Shown here one piece after another: positions 1-12,983 of a DNA stretch of 64,000 nt. The stretch's first letter is position 1. Each line of letters opens with the position of its first letter. Position numbers and translations under genes: made by a program. The notes below the pieces were generated by a model, which was given only the letters and a program-made list of their open reading frames with translations, searched no databases and was not told the DNA's origin. The stretch is from Callaeas wilsoni. Its lineage: Eukaryota > Chordata > Aves > Passeriformes > Callaeidae. The stretch covers positions 83,391-147,390 of the forward strand of contig VWPU01004879.1 of assembly GCA_013398955.1 (NCBI GenBank), read 5' to 3'.

Positions 1-3000
1 GAAAATTTCAGGAGTCACTAGAAAGCTGGTGTTCTTGTCTGGGTAGTCTAATAGGGTGTCTTTCGGGCCACTGTGAGAGCTTCCCCAAAATCTTTTGTCC
101 ATGCAGTCATTTTAGTGTATTACTAGACTCTGAGACTAGCCCAGCCTCAGCAGGACCGAAGAGAGGCACAAGGGGTAGAGCTGTTGAGATTAGGGAATGA
201 GACCTCTCATCTCATTTCATCATTTCTAGAGTCAGTCAACAGAGATTTACTTGAATTTGTTACCAGAAAATTGTATTGGGTCTTTTAAACTTTCTTATTT
301 TTGAGAATTTTCAGTAGCTTTTAGCGTGTGTTTGATATTCAGCAGTCACCCTTAAAGCTCAGTGATTGAAGAGATATCAGGTTGTATTATTTCTGTTTCC
401 TGAGTAGATGAGCAAGTGAGGAATGTTTTTGTGGTGCTGCCCAGTCCTGCTGCTACAACTGTTGGACCAAATGAACATAAATTGACTTTGTGCCAAACAG
501 ACTTTGGCTTTCTCACTTTGTTGCAAAGAGTAAAGGACAGAATTATCACATGAAATCTTGTATTGTTCAGATGTGTTAGACCATGTTGTGGAGGTCCACA
601 AATTATTGAAGTTGAATTTCAATTGTCAAATTAACAAAATTTGAGAACAGGGTTTGTGCTCTATTTTCCTCATTTTTCTAATTATTTCTGATGCTTAACA
701 AACTCACGTCAAATCCACCACCCTTCTTTTGTAAATTCCCTATCATAGGGAACAAGGGGAAAAAAAGGAACAGAGCAGTGCAGCACCAAAGCTAACAAAA
801 ACACCATAAACCTGTAGAGACAGAAGTTGTAGATAAGTGTGGCTATGTACTGGAATAATAGTCCACAGCAGTGGGGAAATGAAACATACAGCTTACAACC
901 TTCCAAGAGTGTCCTAATCTAATTTTGGAATAACAGAATTGTTAGTGAATACAGCTTTATTCCTTGTTCATTTGTCATCTTGTTAAGTGCAATGCACATC
1001 TAAGTCAAGCATCATCTGGTTTTGTTCATAAAATGGAACTTAAAAACAGTTATTGCTTCCCTAGATAGTGTTCACACCAGCTGACACATTAACAATTATG
1101 TCTTTTAACTTAAAATGTCCATCTTGCAGCAAAATATAGTTAGAAGAATACACATGTTCAAATGGAATTATTTCTTTTCCAAACAGAGAAAAAAACCAAA
1201 CACTGGTAATACAAAATGGTGAAGGTATTGAGATACGAAAGCCATAGCCTCCTTTCTTTTCGGAATTAAGAACAGCAGAGACATAAGTCAGCATATGTTT
1301 TATCTAGGGAGAGTTCTGACTACAGGGCTATTGGCTATCCAAGTCTCTATTTACTTCTAACACTACATCGTTTACAAATACCACTGGCTTGTGTCATTTT
1401 CATCTTTTTCCCCATTAATGAACAGCATTTTTAGCTTTCAGAAGCAAGGATTTTTTTTTTTTTTTTAAAAAAAAAAGAAGTTGCCTTGCTAGTCCTAAGC
1501 ATGCTAACAGTGTATCATTACAGTAATTATTAATTTGAGAAAAAAGAGCTCCAGGAGGGACAAGTGGTTCAAGTTTAATACATTATTAAAACAATTTCAG
1601 AGTGTATTACTGTCCCAGTATTAGTTTGCAAAAAACTGATGGCAAACCTTGCCTTTCCCCCACATTTCACAAGGGTGATCTCAGGAGAGAGGTTCTGCAG
1701 CCACCATGCTTTAATCTATGTGAAAGTAAAAATGGCTTTTGTGTCTGTCTAACACAGAAACATTATAGGGTTGGCCTTTTTTTCTTCTGAAGGATATTCA
1801 TTAAGAGTTCAGAATAATAGATCAATGTTCAAAATATCCCAGAACTGCAATGCATTTCTCAAGTATCTGGCTTAGGATTGAAATCGTCTGATAGTAGTGT
1901 AATAATGTGCTCTCTTCAAGCTTTCAGGGTCATCTTTTCTGTTTGCCAGGTCATTTGCAGAACTCATAGGCATGAGTAGTTCATGTAAATCAGGATGTGC
2001 TTTGATAATGAAAGGAAAATTCAAGAAAATCAGGAGTTTTAGATGCAGACATACTTTTTTGGCAAGTTGTTTGGATTATATATTTTTGATTGGGAGGGTT
2101 TTTTTGTAATTAGCAGCAGAGATTATTTATTATTTCTCTAATAAAAGAATTGACTATAAATCCTACTTTTGTAATTTTACCCTCTTAACTAATAACTACA
2201 TTTTTAAAATTTTAGTAAAATATATATCCGCTTGTTTTAAATTCACATTTCTTTCAAGATTGAACAGAACTAAGCAGCCAAGATTTCAGTAATTGAAAGA
2301 AAAACAGATAGCTGGGTGACACTCCTGTGTTACTGGTGTGAGAAACACTTGCATCAGTAGATCTCTTCTAATCAACTTACACATCAAATAAAAGAAAGGA
2401 TTGATAGCTACACTGATATTCTACAGATGGATATTTGAAATTCCACAATTATGCATTTTAATTTGGCTTTCCTTTTTGCTTCTGGTTTCTGTTGTTCTGG
2501 CTTTATTTTTTATTCTTTTAATCATGAGAATCCATAGCATTTTTGTTGAAGACACTGATAGATTTTAATTTATTTTAAATACCATATAATATTGGAAAGG
2601 AAACATAGAGATGGGGAACACCTGTTGTCAAGACAAGGTTTACAGCCATGTTACAGTGTATTTTACTCCAAAACCAAGCAGGTAGTATAGGGAAAGCATG
2701 ATGGGAAAAGCTAGACAAGTTGAGTATACCTATAAGCTATAAGAAATTAACCTTTCCTGATGCATGCATTTCCTAAGGGTGATTGCAGGATGTAAAGATT
2801 TCTCAGTATGTTGGCTTTTGTGGTTTAATTTCAGAAGATAAACAATTTGTGGAATTGGTATTTAAGAAAATTATTTAAATTTCTATTTGATATTCATAAC
2901 GTACCATTTAAAAAAGTTGTATGAATGAATACTAAGTCAAATATTTTGCTGTTAATACTTAAATAATGACTACAATGCAAGCATTTTTTGTAATTATCAG

Positions 3001-3367
3001 AGCTTCATCTCGTAGAGAAGTAACTGAAAGGTCCCCTAAAAGCTCATTTCAAAAGAAGTTGCTGTTTGGAAAGGAGAAATGTGAACCAGGAAGAATGATT
3101 GTCAAAAAAATATACTCATTATTAACTCTAATTCTCAGTTTAAATATATTGACTATAATAAATACATTCAGTTATATAGTTGCAAAGTCATCTTACTTTT
3201 AGCATTATGTAAAAATTGCCACATTGAACGTTGTCCTTAAAATTACAGTACTGTCACATTGATTTATTCATATCATCAAGAAACAGGTAAAAGCAAAGGA
3301 TTTAAACCTAAGTGCAGAAGATAATAATTTTCCAAGATTATATGACTGTCTTGCACCAGTTCACTGT
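1..3367. other. Unique AT-rich noncoding DNA, no gene recognised
   Basis: All frames are broken by frequent stops, and the longest open frames (under 80 codons) give peptides that resemble no family I know. A run of 16 T followed by 10 A at 1451-1476 is the only simple-sequence feature of note. I see no CR1 or LTR signature here. It is most likely intergenic or intronic. Confidence 0.6.
1451..1476. repeat. T16-A10 homopolymer junction
   Basis: Sixteen consecutive T are followed directly by ten A. This forms a perfect self-complementary stretch and a rigid tract expected to disfavour nucleosomes. Such junctions can arise by slippage at an old retroposon tail, but no retroposon body is visible beside it. 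Confidence 0.8.
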
Positions 3368-3864
3368 TGTGTTGGGCTTATGTGGCCAGATTTTGATTAC
3401 AGTGGTGGCTTCTGTGAGAAGCTGCCAAAAGCTTCCCCCATGTCCAGCAGAGCCAATGCCAGACGGCTCCAGGATGGATGTGCTGCTGGTCAGGGCTGAG
3501 CCGGTCAGAAATGGTCATAGCACCTCTATGATAATGTATTTAAAAAGGAGAAAAAAGTTATTGCACAGGTGTAAGTGCAGTGAGGGAAGAGAGGCATGAG
3601 AATATGTGAGGGGAGCAGTTCTGCAGACACCAAGGTCAGGGCAGAAGGAGGGGAGGAGGTGCTCCAGGCACCAGAGCTGAGATCCACCTGCAGCTCGTGG
3701 AGGCGACCCATGCCAGAGCAGGTGGCTGCCTGAGAGGAGGCTGTGAACCCCTGGGAAGCCTGTGCTGGAGCAGGGTCCTGGCAGGGACCTGCAGAGCCAT
3801 GGAGAGAGGAGCCCATGCTGGAGCAGGTTTCCTGGCAGGACTTGTGACACTGTGAGGGACCCAC
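3368..3864 (+). mobile_element. LTR fragment of an avian ERVL-like endogenous retrovirus
   Basis: The segment is clearly more GC-rich than its surroundings. It begins with TGTGTTGG, as LTRs begin with TG. It contains a TATA-like GTATTTAAAA near 3535-3544 in a plausible U3 position. Its second half is built of degenerate repeats around 'GGAGCAGG' and 'GAGGAGC' (about 3655-3862), typical of a repeat family I associate with passerine genomes. The 3' part of the element seems to be missing: the similarity stops at about 3864 and AT-rich DNA resumes. No internal retroviral genes are beside it, so it is a truncated solo LTR. The family name cannot be confirmed without a library search. The 95-112 codon open frames on both strands here are by-products of the GC-rich repeats. 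A diverged relative lies inverted at 62633-62785. Confidence 0.65.
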
Positions 3865-6800
3865 TACAACTGTTTCTTTACTTTACAAAAAAGCTGAAAA
3901 TTATTATCTTTTCATTTAAATAAACTCTATGGGGAGGAATGTATGTTTTTAAAAGCTAAGATCGTTCTAATGATTAGACCATATTGCCCTAGTGATATTT
4001 AACTTCCATTTCATTGAAACTAATAGACTTTATGAAGCTGTGTAGAAAGACAGAATATGTTTAGTTCTGTTTCTTCCTTTCTATCAGTTTTCATATTTAG
4101 GGGATATTTTCATATCTAGAGGGTAGAGCCACCAGAGTGGGGCTTGGTCCCAGCACTCCAGAGCAACTCGCATATTAAAGTTATTGTAGGCTGACTGCAG
4201 ATGGGCAGGTCACAGTCTAGTGTTACTTTTAAGCTGGTTTTTGAAGCTGAGGATTGAGTGGAAAACCTGGTCCTATTCCATTGTACTTACACTGGGAAAG
4301 GGAAATGCAGAGTTTTGAAAACCCCAGAAAACCCAGCCATCTACTTCACTGAATATCTTCCCATTACAGAAACCACTGACAAAAGATGCAGGCAGGTTCA
4401 CAAGATGGGTGTCAGGTATATGCCAGGAACAGAAAATATCAGAATTGATGCTGAGGATGAGAGGGTTCTCTGAAAGAGGAACTAGTACAAAAGTGCTGTT
4501 GAATTTTCATCTACAACAGCAAATACACACCAAGAGAACCTGTGTGCAGTATGCCCCTATCCATAGTATTTAATGATCAGAAAGTCTCAGAAATAACTGA
4601 AAGCCACCAGCATAAGAATTCTGTGATGTATTGCAAAAGTCTCATGCTTTTGTATTTTATTATTTGGAAAATGAAGAAAGAGGATTTGTGAAAATTTTTT
4701 GCCTCTGGAAGCAGGGGAGACACAAGTTCCTTTACCCTCATTTTACTCTTCTTGATGATTTTTTATTACGTCTTATGAAAGTGAAATTGTAAATCCTCAT
4801 GTCACAACTGGCACTAATCCTTTTGTTCCTAAACACCATAGCCTGCACTCCTCCACAGTTGAGAAATTCAGTATACTGATATTTGCAAGTGCAAAGAGCG
4901 TGGAATCTCCTGGGAGAGATGAAAGTTGTGTTCTATTAGATCCTGATGATGAATCATTACCAAGTAGGGGAAAAAAAATATTCACTCCATTAAATTTTCA
5001 CACACACTGTGTTTTTAATTTAATAAACAACTATGTAAGGACATATAAAAATGTTTATTATTTTGGAAGAGAATGAAAGCTACTCTTTCAGAATATAGTT
5101 TTACTAGTTTTATAACATTAATCATATTTCACAAGTTTTCTAGAATTTTAGGTGCCATACCTTAAATTACTGACAATGAACCTTGCAAAGGATACTTGTG
5201 TTTATGGTGCTGTTTACTCTAATCTCTGTGGCAAATGAAACACTGACATAAAAATAGCCACATTTCCATTTTTCATCAAAAGTGTTGTTGATATTTAGAA
5301 GTAGGTGGGCACACTTCACATTTAACAAATGATCAGTTGGGTAATTTTAATGACAAATACATCTCTGTGTGGTCTGCCATTTTCCAGGCAGAGCATTTAT
5401 CCCTGTCAGCACTGCTGTGAATTTCAATACATCAGCTAGACAAAACTGAACTCAATCTTTTACCTGCCTTGGGAAATGTCCAACACATTTCTGATTTTCT
5501 TCTAAAATGCAGCTGACTAGGATGCAGTGCATCTTAAATTAACAAGGATTCATCAAAGAATAATTGTTGTCACTCTGACCCCATGACTCTTTCCCACTCT
5601 GTACACCTAGTCACGTGTGCTTGCATGCACAATTCCTTTAAAGCATGCCATGCCACAAAGAACGTGTGTGTCTGTGTGTGTGAGACAGGACAATCCTGCT
5701 GTTCTGACTGCTCTGGAAGGGCACAGGCATCACAACTCTATTGACAGGAAGCTGTTCAGAAGAATCTCTTGCAATGCTTTCGTTTTACATAATAAATGCA
5801 CATTTATTCTAGTCTAGTAGATCTTTGCACAAAATTTGTCAATACATCCTTTTTTATTTAAAGACTGCTTTGTATAAAAAAAAAAACCCCCGATAACAGG
5901 TGAGTTATGCTTTGAAATATATTCTCACAGATGTACAAAATCCCTTTTAATAACTTCTGCTCCCATTCACATCAATGCATATTCCATGTATCTTCTGTAT
6001 CTGGCCTAGGTATAAGCCTACACATATTGATACCAGGCTGCAGCTGAAGTCCTGTCTTTTCCATCGGATTTCTTGTGAACAGTTGAATGCTATGAGTGGT
6101 GTGAACTGCTGTCAGCATTACGAGTTCCATACAGGGAAAGAGAAGAAATGTAGAGAAAGATCATACAGTAAAATTTCTGATGAAATTCATTTGTTAGCTA
6201 CAAGCATGGATCCTTGCTATGTAACTGGATGTTATGGATCATTGCTCCTAAGGGCAGCAGAAAAAGTCTTAGCTTGTAGGGCCTCTTTGTCTCTAATTAG
6301 CAGAGTTCAGAGGTTAGGAGCTAGAAAAACCCCAAGATTCATTCCAGTTTTAATTGAACTTGAGTGCAGTTTGTTCCAAATTAAAAGCAAATTCTGTCCA
6401 TGGACATGAATACTGGAAAGGCAGCAAAAGGGTGGGAGGATGTCTGTATCATTGCTTTGATACTGAAGTACTTGATCCTCCACCAGTTGGTTTTGCTTCT
6501 GCATATTATAACAAGGTTTCTTTTTGTCCTTCATCACAAATTCTAATATTTTCTTTCCTGACCTATAGGTTGCAGAAAAAGAACAGAAAAAAAGCAATGA
6601 ATCATTTGGGTCCTGCAGTGTTACAGAGCAACATAAATTCTTGATTTATCACCTTTCATTAGATTGGAATTTAAAAAAAATACAAATAGCTATGAGAAAA
6701 TGGGATAAGACAAATGAAGGTAGTGTGGGCAGTAGTAGTTTTTCTCTACATTCTTGGCTTCAGATATTTAGCATTCTGCCCATAGTTCCAGTCTTTTATC

Positions 6801-7893
6801 CTGCCTGCCTCCTGTTTCTTGTTTTTCTGGCATTCAGCCTTACTTTGGCTGAGCTGATAAGAGGCAGCTGGCATAAAGGCTTATTTGCATCTTTCTCCAG
6901 CTCTGCAGTGACTCAATGTGGTAGGTAATATCTATGGAGGTGGAAAAACTTGGGATAAACTAAGATTCTAGAGGAAATGCAAAGGAGAGAATAGAATTAA
7001 TTAGATGGAAAGCAAAGTCAGCATGGGCTACAGAGATCAATGCTTCTGAAAATACATGATGGGGACAATAACACTCTTGAGACCTTCAGAGAAGGAGACT
7101 GAATCTCTGCAAAAATGTTACAAAGAATGGCAGCCTAGATGTGGTGAGGGATAAGGGATTTATCTGGTAGAGAATTCTCAGGTTGGAGGTTTTCTTTAGA
7201 TTTTTGTAATCTTAATTAATATTCATAAAAGCAACAATACAATGATGGTCTTATTTTTCAGTTTACATTTGTATTTAACATAAAAGTAGTAAATATATTC
7301 AATAAATTTAATAAACATATCTATAATGAGTGGAGGAAAAATAAATTCTTGACATACATAGCAATTTGCTGTATTTTCTAATCTGCAGTCTAGAATATTT
7401 GTTGTTTTCATTTCTGTTTTTGTTGGCTTTTAAATGAAGAAAGATATTTTAATATGCCCACATTAATTATTTCTCTGTCTTTCTGTCTGTGGTTTGCTCC
7501 TTACTCTCTAAGAAAATGCATCCATAAATGTTATTTAAACTCTTAAAACCGTGGAGTGCCCTAAACATCAGCAATTACAAAAGTGAATGTTTCAATAATG
7601 AAAAAAATACAGCCACATTCCTTACATTTCTCATCTGATTTCTTCCTGAATTATTCATAGGAAGACTTGAATTCCAAGAGCCTGGAAAGTTTGTTTCTAT
7701 TCATGATTTCACTTACCAAATCATTGCGTAAGTTAGAAACCTGTTTGATTCCCAGTTGATTGTTAGTGTCCTTAGTTTTGATTGGGGATGCTTGTTTTGC
7801 AGGTAAGTGTCAGAGTAATATTTAAGCAGAAGCTGAAATTGATCCCTTTAGCATGACTAAGAATAAGCCTTATCTTAACATGCTGAAATAGTA
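3865..7893. other. Unique noncoding DNA, no gene recognised
   Basis: AT-rich sequence. A mildly GC-richer patch at about 4120-4490 carries a 71-codon open frame, and 5975-6409 carries a 144-codon open frame. Neither peptide shows a domain, signal peptide or low-complexity pattern that I recognise, and neither has convincing splice or promoter context. No CR1, LTR or structural RNA was seen. Confidence 0.55.
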
Positions 7894-8520
7894 TGAGAAC
7901 ATAAAAATTGCTTTTCTGGATCAGATCAAATGGTCCACCAAGTTCAGTGACAATAAGATAATGCTTAGGGAAGGCACACGAATCTGACCAATACCTGATA
8001 TTAATTTTTCTCATGCTTCTCCACAGTTATTAGATTAGTGATCCTGAGTGCTCTCTTCATCATTTAGTTTACAAGCCTTTTTCAGATTTGTTTTTCAATC
8101 CCTTTTTGCAGCAACTGATTCCATCTACCTCCACAATCTCCCCTAGGAAGCGATTCCAGAAAATTTCTGCCCACTGTACAAAGAAATATATTCTTTCACC
8201 TATTTTAAGTGGATCTCCTGGTTGTCTCAATGGATATTCTCTAAGTCTAGGGTCAGAGAATTAGGTCACTCTTCCATGTTCACTTGACCCATTTCATTAA
8301 TGAATTTGAAACCATGATCTCACCTCATTCTTCTTCTTTACAGAGGGGTGCACAGTTGTTTTCATTTCTCTGTTTGAGGAGGCCAGAAGCCCTTCATCCT
8401 GTCAGTTGCCCTCTTTGTGCTTATTCTGTCACCGGGAAAGCCTTTTTGAGATACAGAGAGCAGCAGTATAGGTGCCACTACAAAACCTGCACAATTTAAA
8501 GCTTTCCAGAGAAAGGTACT
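7894..8520 (-). mobile_element. Ancient CR1 LINE 3' fragment, amniote-wide lineage
   Basis: Read on the + strand, the segment follows in order the landmarks of the reverse complement of an old CR1 3' end. It starts with 'GAGAACATAA', then 'GGTCCACCAAGTTCAGT' near 7931-7948. Next come a long stretch containing 'AAGAAATATATTCTTTCACC' (about 8181-8200), then 'GTTGCCCTCTTTGTG' near 8405-8420, and 'TTTTTGAGATACAGAG' near 8443-8458. This matches the kind of CR1 abundant in turtles and crocodilians and present as old copies in birds. The element is therefore on the minus strand, with its 3' end near 7894. Divergence is high, with many indels, which implies an old insertion. It is truncated before the reverse transcriptase domain. 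Confidence 0.7.
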
Positions 8521-9283
8521 GATGTTTCTCCCTCTCTCAGGAGAGGAAAATAAAGATAGAAAAAAATGATATTTAATAGTCACTGTACTTAAAGCTAAAA
8601 TTTGACTGCACTGAATGGAATTGGAGGAAGAGAACATAATAGAGCAGAAAGAATTTTTAATTTGTCATAAAACCTGGACAAAGTGTGATTATGTAGTTAT
8701 TTTGATTGCACATAAGAATAGTTTTCCAGGGATAGGCAATATATGGTTACTCATATGAGAAGTAAAGCTGCAGATTTTGTGGTTGATCTGAATACTCTTT
8801 CCTTCTGTGTTTATGATAACTGCCAGTTATTTTGTCACAGAAAATTTTGGGATCAGACAGTATAACAGTGACAGAAAGTGTATCTTATACTCTGCTACAG
8901 AGTAATAAAAGTTCAGCAAGAGTGTAAATTGTCAGGATATCAAGAAAGGGTTTTAGAGTTCAGAAAGACTGTTCTCCTCATAGACAGAGATGAGTGTTTC
9001 TGAGGCTCCAGTATGTTCAACTGATAAGAGTCAGGAAAGGCTTATACAACTCTCACAGTAATAGATGCTATTACGGAACTGTCATTAGAACATCATTGAC
9101 ATTCTAGCCTTCCCCTAAGTGTGTCTGATAATTTTAATGAGATCCTAAATAAGTTCTAGCATGAATAAAAATAAGGGGGGGTTCACATTATCACATATGA
9201 TTCTATTTCTGAAATCAATGTCTAAAAAAGCAAATTGCACACATAATTATGTATGCTATTATTTTTTCAAAAAAGAGGAAAAA

Positions 9284-9353
9284 ATCCAAACACTACCCCT
9301 CCCCCAAAAACACCCAAATCCCCAACCAGACTAGAAAATACACAAAAACCCCA
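9284..9353. repeat. A/C-rich tract (G/T on the minus strand)
   Basis: A low-complexity stretch made almost only of A and C, with several CCCC or CCC runs separated by A-runs. It is the reverse-complement type of the G/T tracts found elsewhere in the window. Confidence 0.6.
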
Positions 9354-10660
9354 TCTTTTCCAAAGTATTTTACTTCCTGTGATCCAAGACTGGAAGAAGG
9401 AAGCAAAAATGAGGTTTCTGAGGAATTTCAGAAGGCTTTGCTTTTATTGTTTCCTTGTGTACAAGTATGACGTTTTAAAGGATTTGTAAAAGTATGCTTC
9501 TTGTACATAACATCTTCTCCAGACTTATCCATCAGAAAATCTTATGGATTGGACTAGCCTTTCTTCATGATTGCAATTTTCAGGAAGACTTCTGCATTGT
9601 TGCAACTCTCTCATGATCCATTGCTATGTTCCTTGCAATACATTCCTTGCAACATAACTTTTAACATGTGAGTGATGAGACTCTTGTTAGGTGAAGATGA
9701 TGTTTGGTCTTGTTATATGTCAGGAACCATTTTTTTTCAGTTTTCTGAATGCATTATAGCTATTTTATTTCAGAGGCACAGATCTTGTGTCTTAGGCAAT
9801 CTATTGTCTTTCATGCTTAGACAGGTTTTCTGGGGTTTTTCCATAAACTTCTTATGGTTATTTGTTGACACTTTTTGCTCAGCCTGAATCAGAATGTTGT
9901 CACTTACTGTTTTAATGTTCTTTTCATCTTCATCTGTATTAATAGGGTAACTTGTGATTTTCTCCCGTATTGAAGAAAATATGGCATAGGACCCTTCCTG
10001 ATTTTTTCTTCAGTTCTTGCAGAGGAGGCAATTCTAAATCACACAGGAGACTGGTAGACAACAAATGAATTGTTCCACCTCACACAAGTCTAAGGTAAAC
10101 CACTTTTAAAGCTATGCAAATATTTGTGATTTGTTGTTCCACCCTTGAAATCGTGGGTTAGGTTTATGTGCTTGGTAGAAAGGAATTCTCTTCCACAGTG
10201 AAGTGGATGGGGAAAATAAAGAGCTGCTCTTGAGACATGATATCCTTCATATAAAAATGTTTAAAACAATAAAAGAATAATTCTTTTTCTTGGTGATTTG
10301 TAACACAGTAAAAGGTGGGTACACCAGAGATGGAATGCACCCAATCGTTCAGTCAGTAGATTCTCAGTACAAGATATCTCTGGGTATAAGTACTACTAAA
10401 AGCCATATAGGGCTCACACTCATATTTCATGTGTGCTGGCAAACTAGTGGCACAATTGCTACTACTACAAATTATTAAAAATCTGGAGAAAAATCATATC
10501 TCTGCAGCAGAGATAAGGGAAAAGACGAGCTGAATGTCTCTCTGTTCCTGCTGCTTTTTTTTTTTTTTTCATCTTCCTTTAAATATACATTTTCCACAAT
10601 TTTAACTTCTATTTAGTGACCTATAACCTCATCTGTTTTCAAGGGCACTTCAATTTAAGA

Positions 10661-10703
10661 GCAGCAGTAACAGCAACAGGAATAGCAGAAGTAGCAGCAG
10701 CAG
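10661..10703. repeat. Imperfect AGC/AAC trinucleotide repeat
   Basis: A run of AGCAGCAGTAACAGCAAC-type triplets with interruptions. It lies in no open frame with recognisable coding features, so a coding glutamine or serine tract is unlikely. Confidence 0.65.
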
Positions 10704-12887
10704 GGATTCTGCCTGTGTAGCTATGAGAAGTATTTCAGTAATGAAAGGGATAATTGTGGCTCCCTGCCTCTGCTGTAATTGAAAGTCTAGTATAGTGCCT
10801 TTTTCATTTAACTTTATTGCTTGAGTTCAAATTGTTGTATAGAAGGGAAAGCAACACTAGAATAATGTCTCTACTAGTGCTTTCCTGTCCATTCACCCGT
10901 TCGAAACCTAGCATTAAAGTTAAAAGGAAGATCAATTAGACATATTCAATTATTAAAGAGGGAAAAAACTACAATTATAAATTTCAGTAAAGAAAAAGGA
11001 TTGCTTACCAAATATTTACTTACTAGTTCTTACTATGAGGTTTTCTCCAGTGAGCTGAGAAACAAGCAACATGGTAACACAATTGCCCAGGTAGTTTATG
11101 CTGAATTATAATAAAAACCTTTTCACTATTAATTGCAATGACTTGCAAATTAATGGCTAAAGTTGTTCCCTCCGCTGACAAAGCATAACCTTAAACCTGC
11201 AAAGTGTTGAAGTATTTTCACTTTCTAATGTCTCAGTTGCCAATGAAGATATGTAGTACGTTGCATAGCACTCTGATAACAACTATTCTTATTCAATATG
11301 TTTTTCAAACTTAACATTTTTCTGCTGATCTGATATCTGAGTCTTTACAAAAGCATACATGTGAAGAGAAATACAATGGGATTAACCATTCTAAATTCAT
11401 CTGAAATGTTCTGCTCATAATTTTCAGTTATTTGTATCACTGTGGGGAAAAAAAGTTATTTTGAAAATAGGTACTAATCATGGATTTGAGAACTATGTTT
11501 ACTGTCTTATAAGAAATTGTAGACCCACAATGCTCAGTCTTTCTCCCTGCCTCTGATATGGCATCAGCTGGCTTCTATTTTCAGAGTAAAACCCATGTAG
11601 ATATTCTGCAGTGATCAATCTATAATGTCTGGTTTTGTCCCTATCAGTACTTATGTTATTGTATTTCAAGTAAAATTAAAGGAGCTACTATGGATTTACG
11701 TCCTTTAAAATTAGAGTAAAAGTTTTCTTTGTATTTAATTCATGGACTTGGAGAGGAGTACTTGATATTTTCCAGCAAAATTCAAAACAAGAAATGCAGG
11801 GAAGAATCTTGAAGGACACAAAATAAAACGAAGCTATCAACAATCATACTCATCCTCTCCTGCCTTCATGAAAAGTGGCAGTGCCCTGTCTGTTTTTTGT
11901 GTTTGTATATTTTATTAGCTGCTCAGCACTGTAAACTGTTTTTAATAGTTGGATATTTTTAGTATGTGTAAAGGGATGGAGACTCATTTAGACTTTCCAT
12001 TCTATATTGGTTAAGGGTTTTTTGAGTCAACACATGTCTAATTCATGTCCTGTGAAGAGTCAGGCATCCTATGCTAGGGTTAAATTGCCATGGAAACACA
12101 GAAGCGAAGACAAAAGAGGAGAACTGAGGTATCACTGTGATGACATGTGATGGAGAAGATCTCTGACCAAGCTAAGATTGTGGGGATTTCATTGCTATGT
12201 AGTGACTAGATTAATCAAAGATAGAGATTAATTTTGTTTGAGTACAAAAAGAACAGGAGAGTAGGCATTATTAACTAATAACTGTGTGAGTTCAAATTGA
12301 TCTGCATAATGTGAGTCCTTGGACATAAGGTTTATTTATGTTTAACATTTTGGTTATCTACTACTTATCCTGTAATAAAACATTTTGTATTCTTACAAGC
12401 TGTTTTGTCTCTGTTCACAACCTTGTGCAAATAGTTCCAGTCAAATAATCCAGTTCTACCTGGATTATACTTTGTTGTGCGTCAGCTGCTGAAAGCACTG
12501 CCGTGTCACTATTTAACACCAATGACAATGGCACCTGTCTCAGAGCAACTGCTTCCTAACCTTACTCAGCAGAGCACACAGAATTTCAAATTACTGGACA
12601 AATACACACAGGTGACCCCAAGTCAAATCTCTTTCCTAACGATGCTAAAAGATTCAGTAATAGTGAAAAAAAAAATATTTGTAGTTGCATTTTTTTTAAT
12701 CTACTTACTCAACTCTGTTATGATAGGGAAGCTGGTAAAAATGGCATCAAAGCTAACCTTTATTTCTATACTAGAGAACTAGTGCTCTGCTGTCACAGAT
12801 CATAAAAATGGGGTGAGACTTTTGACACATCTTGTCATTTCTACCCTAAATATCATAGAAACCTAGTTAATTGAATTCATGAGGAAT

Positions 12888-12983
12888 TTTACTGCCTATG
12901 GCATTGGGGTTGGAACTAGATTATCTTTAAGGTCCTGTCCAACCCAAACCATTCTATGATTCTGTGATTCTATAATCTTATGA
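12888..12983 (+). mobile_element. CR1 LINE 3' tail
   Basis: It contains the CR1 3' UTR signature 'GGGGTTGGAACTAGATTATC', then 'TTTAAGGTCCTGTCCAACCC' and the terminal octamer-like array ATTCTATGATTCTGTGATTCTATAATCTTA. Only about 95 bases of the 3' end survive, which is common for 5'-truncated CR1 copies. Divergence is modest. Confidence 0.88.

Larger units (their letters stand above)
8521..12887. other. Unique AT-rich noncoding DNA with short simple repeats
   Basis: No gene or transposon was recognised. Simple sequence includes an A/C-rich tract at 9284-9353, a T run at about 10556-10570 and an AGC-like trinucleotide stretch at 10661-10703. The stretch 10880-11300 is rich in homeodomain-type TAATTA/ATTAAT words and may be a conserved noncoding element, but conservation cannot be judged from one sequence. 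Confidence 0.5.

Noticed and set aside
3515..3864. Proline/serine-rich minus-strand frames of about 111 codons
   Set aside because: They are the complement of the GC-rich LTR repeats; a repeat by-product.
5975..6409. 144-codon + strand open frame
   Set aside because: The peptide is of random appearance and it is overlapped by other open frames in both strands; no family was recognised.
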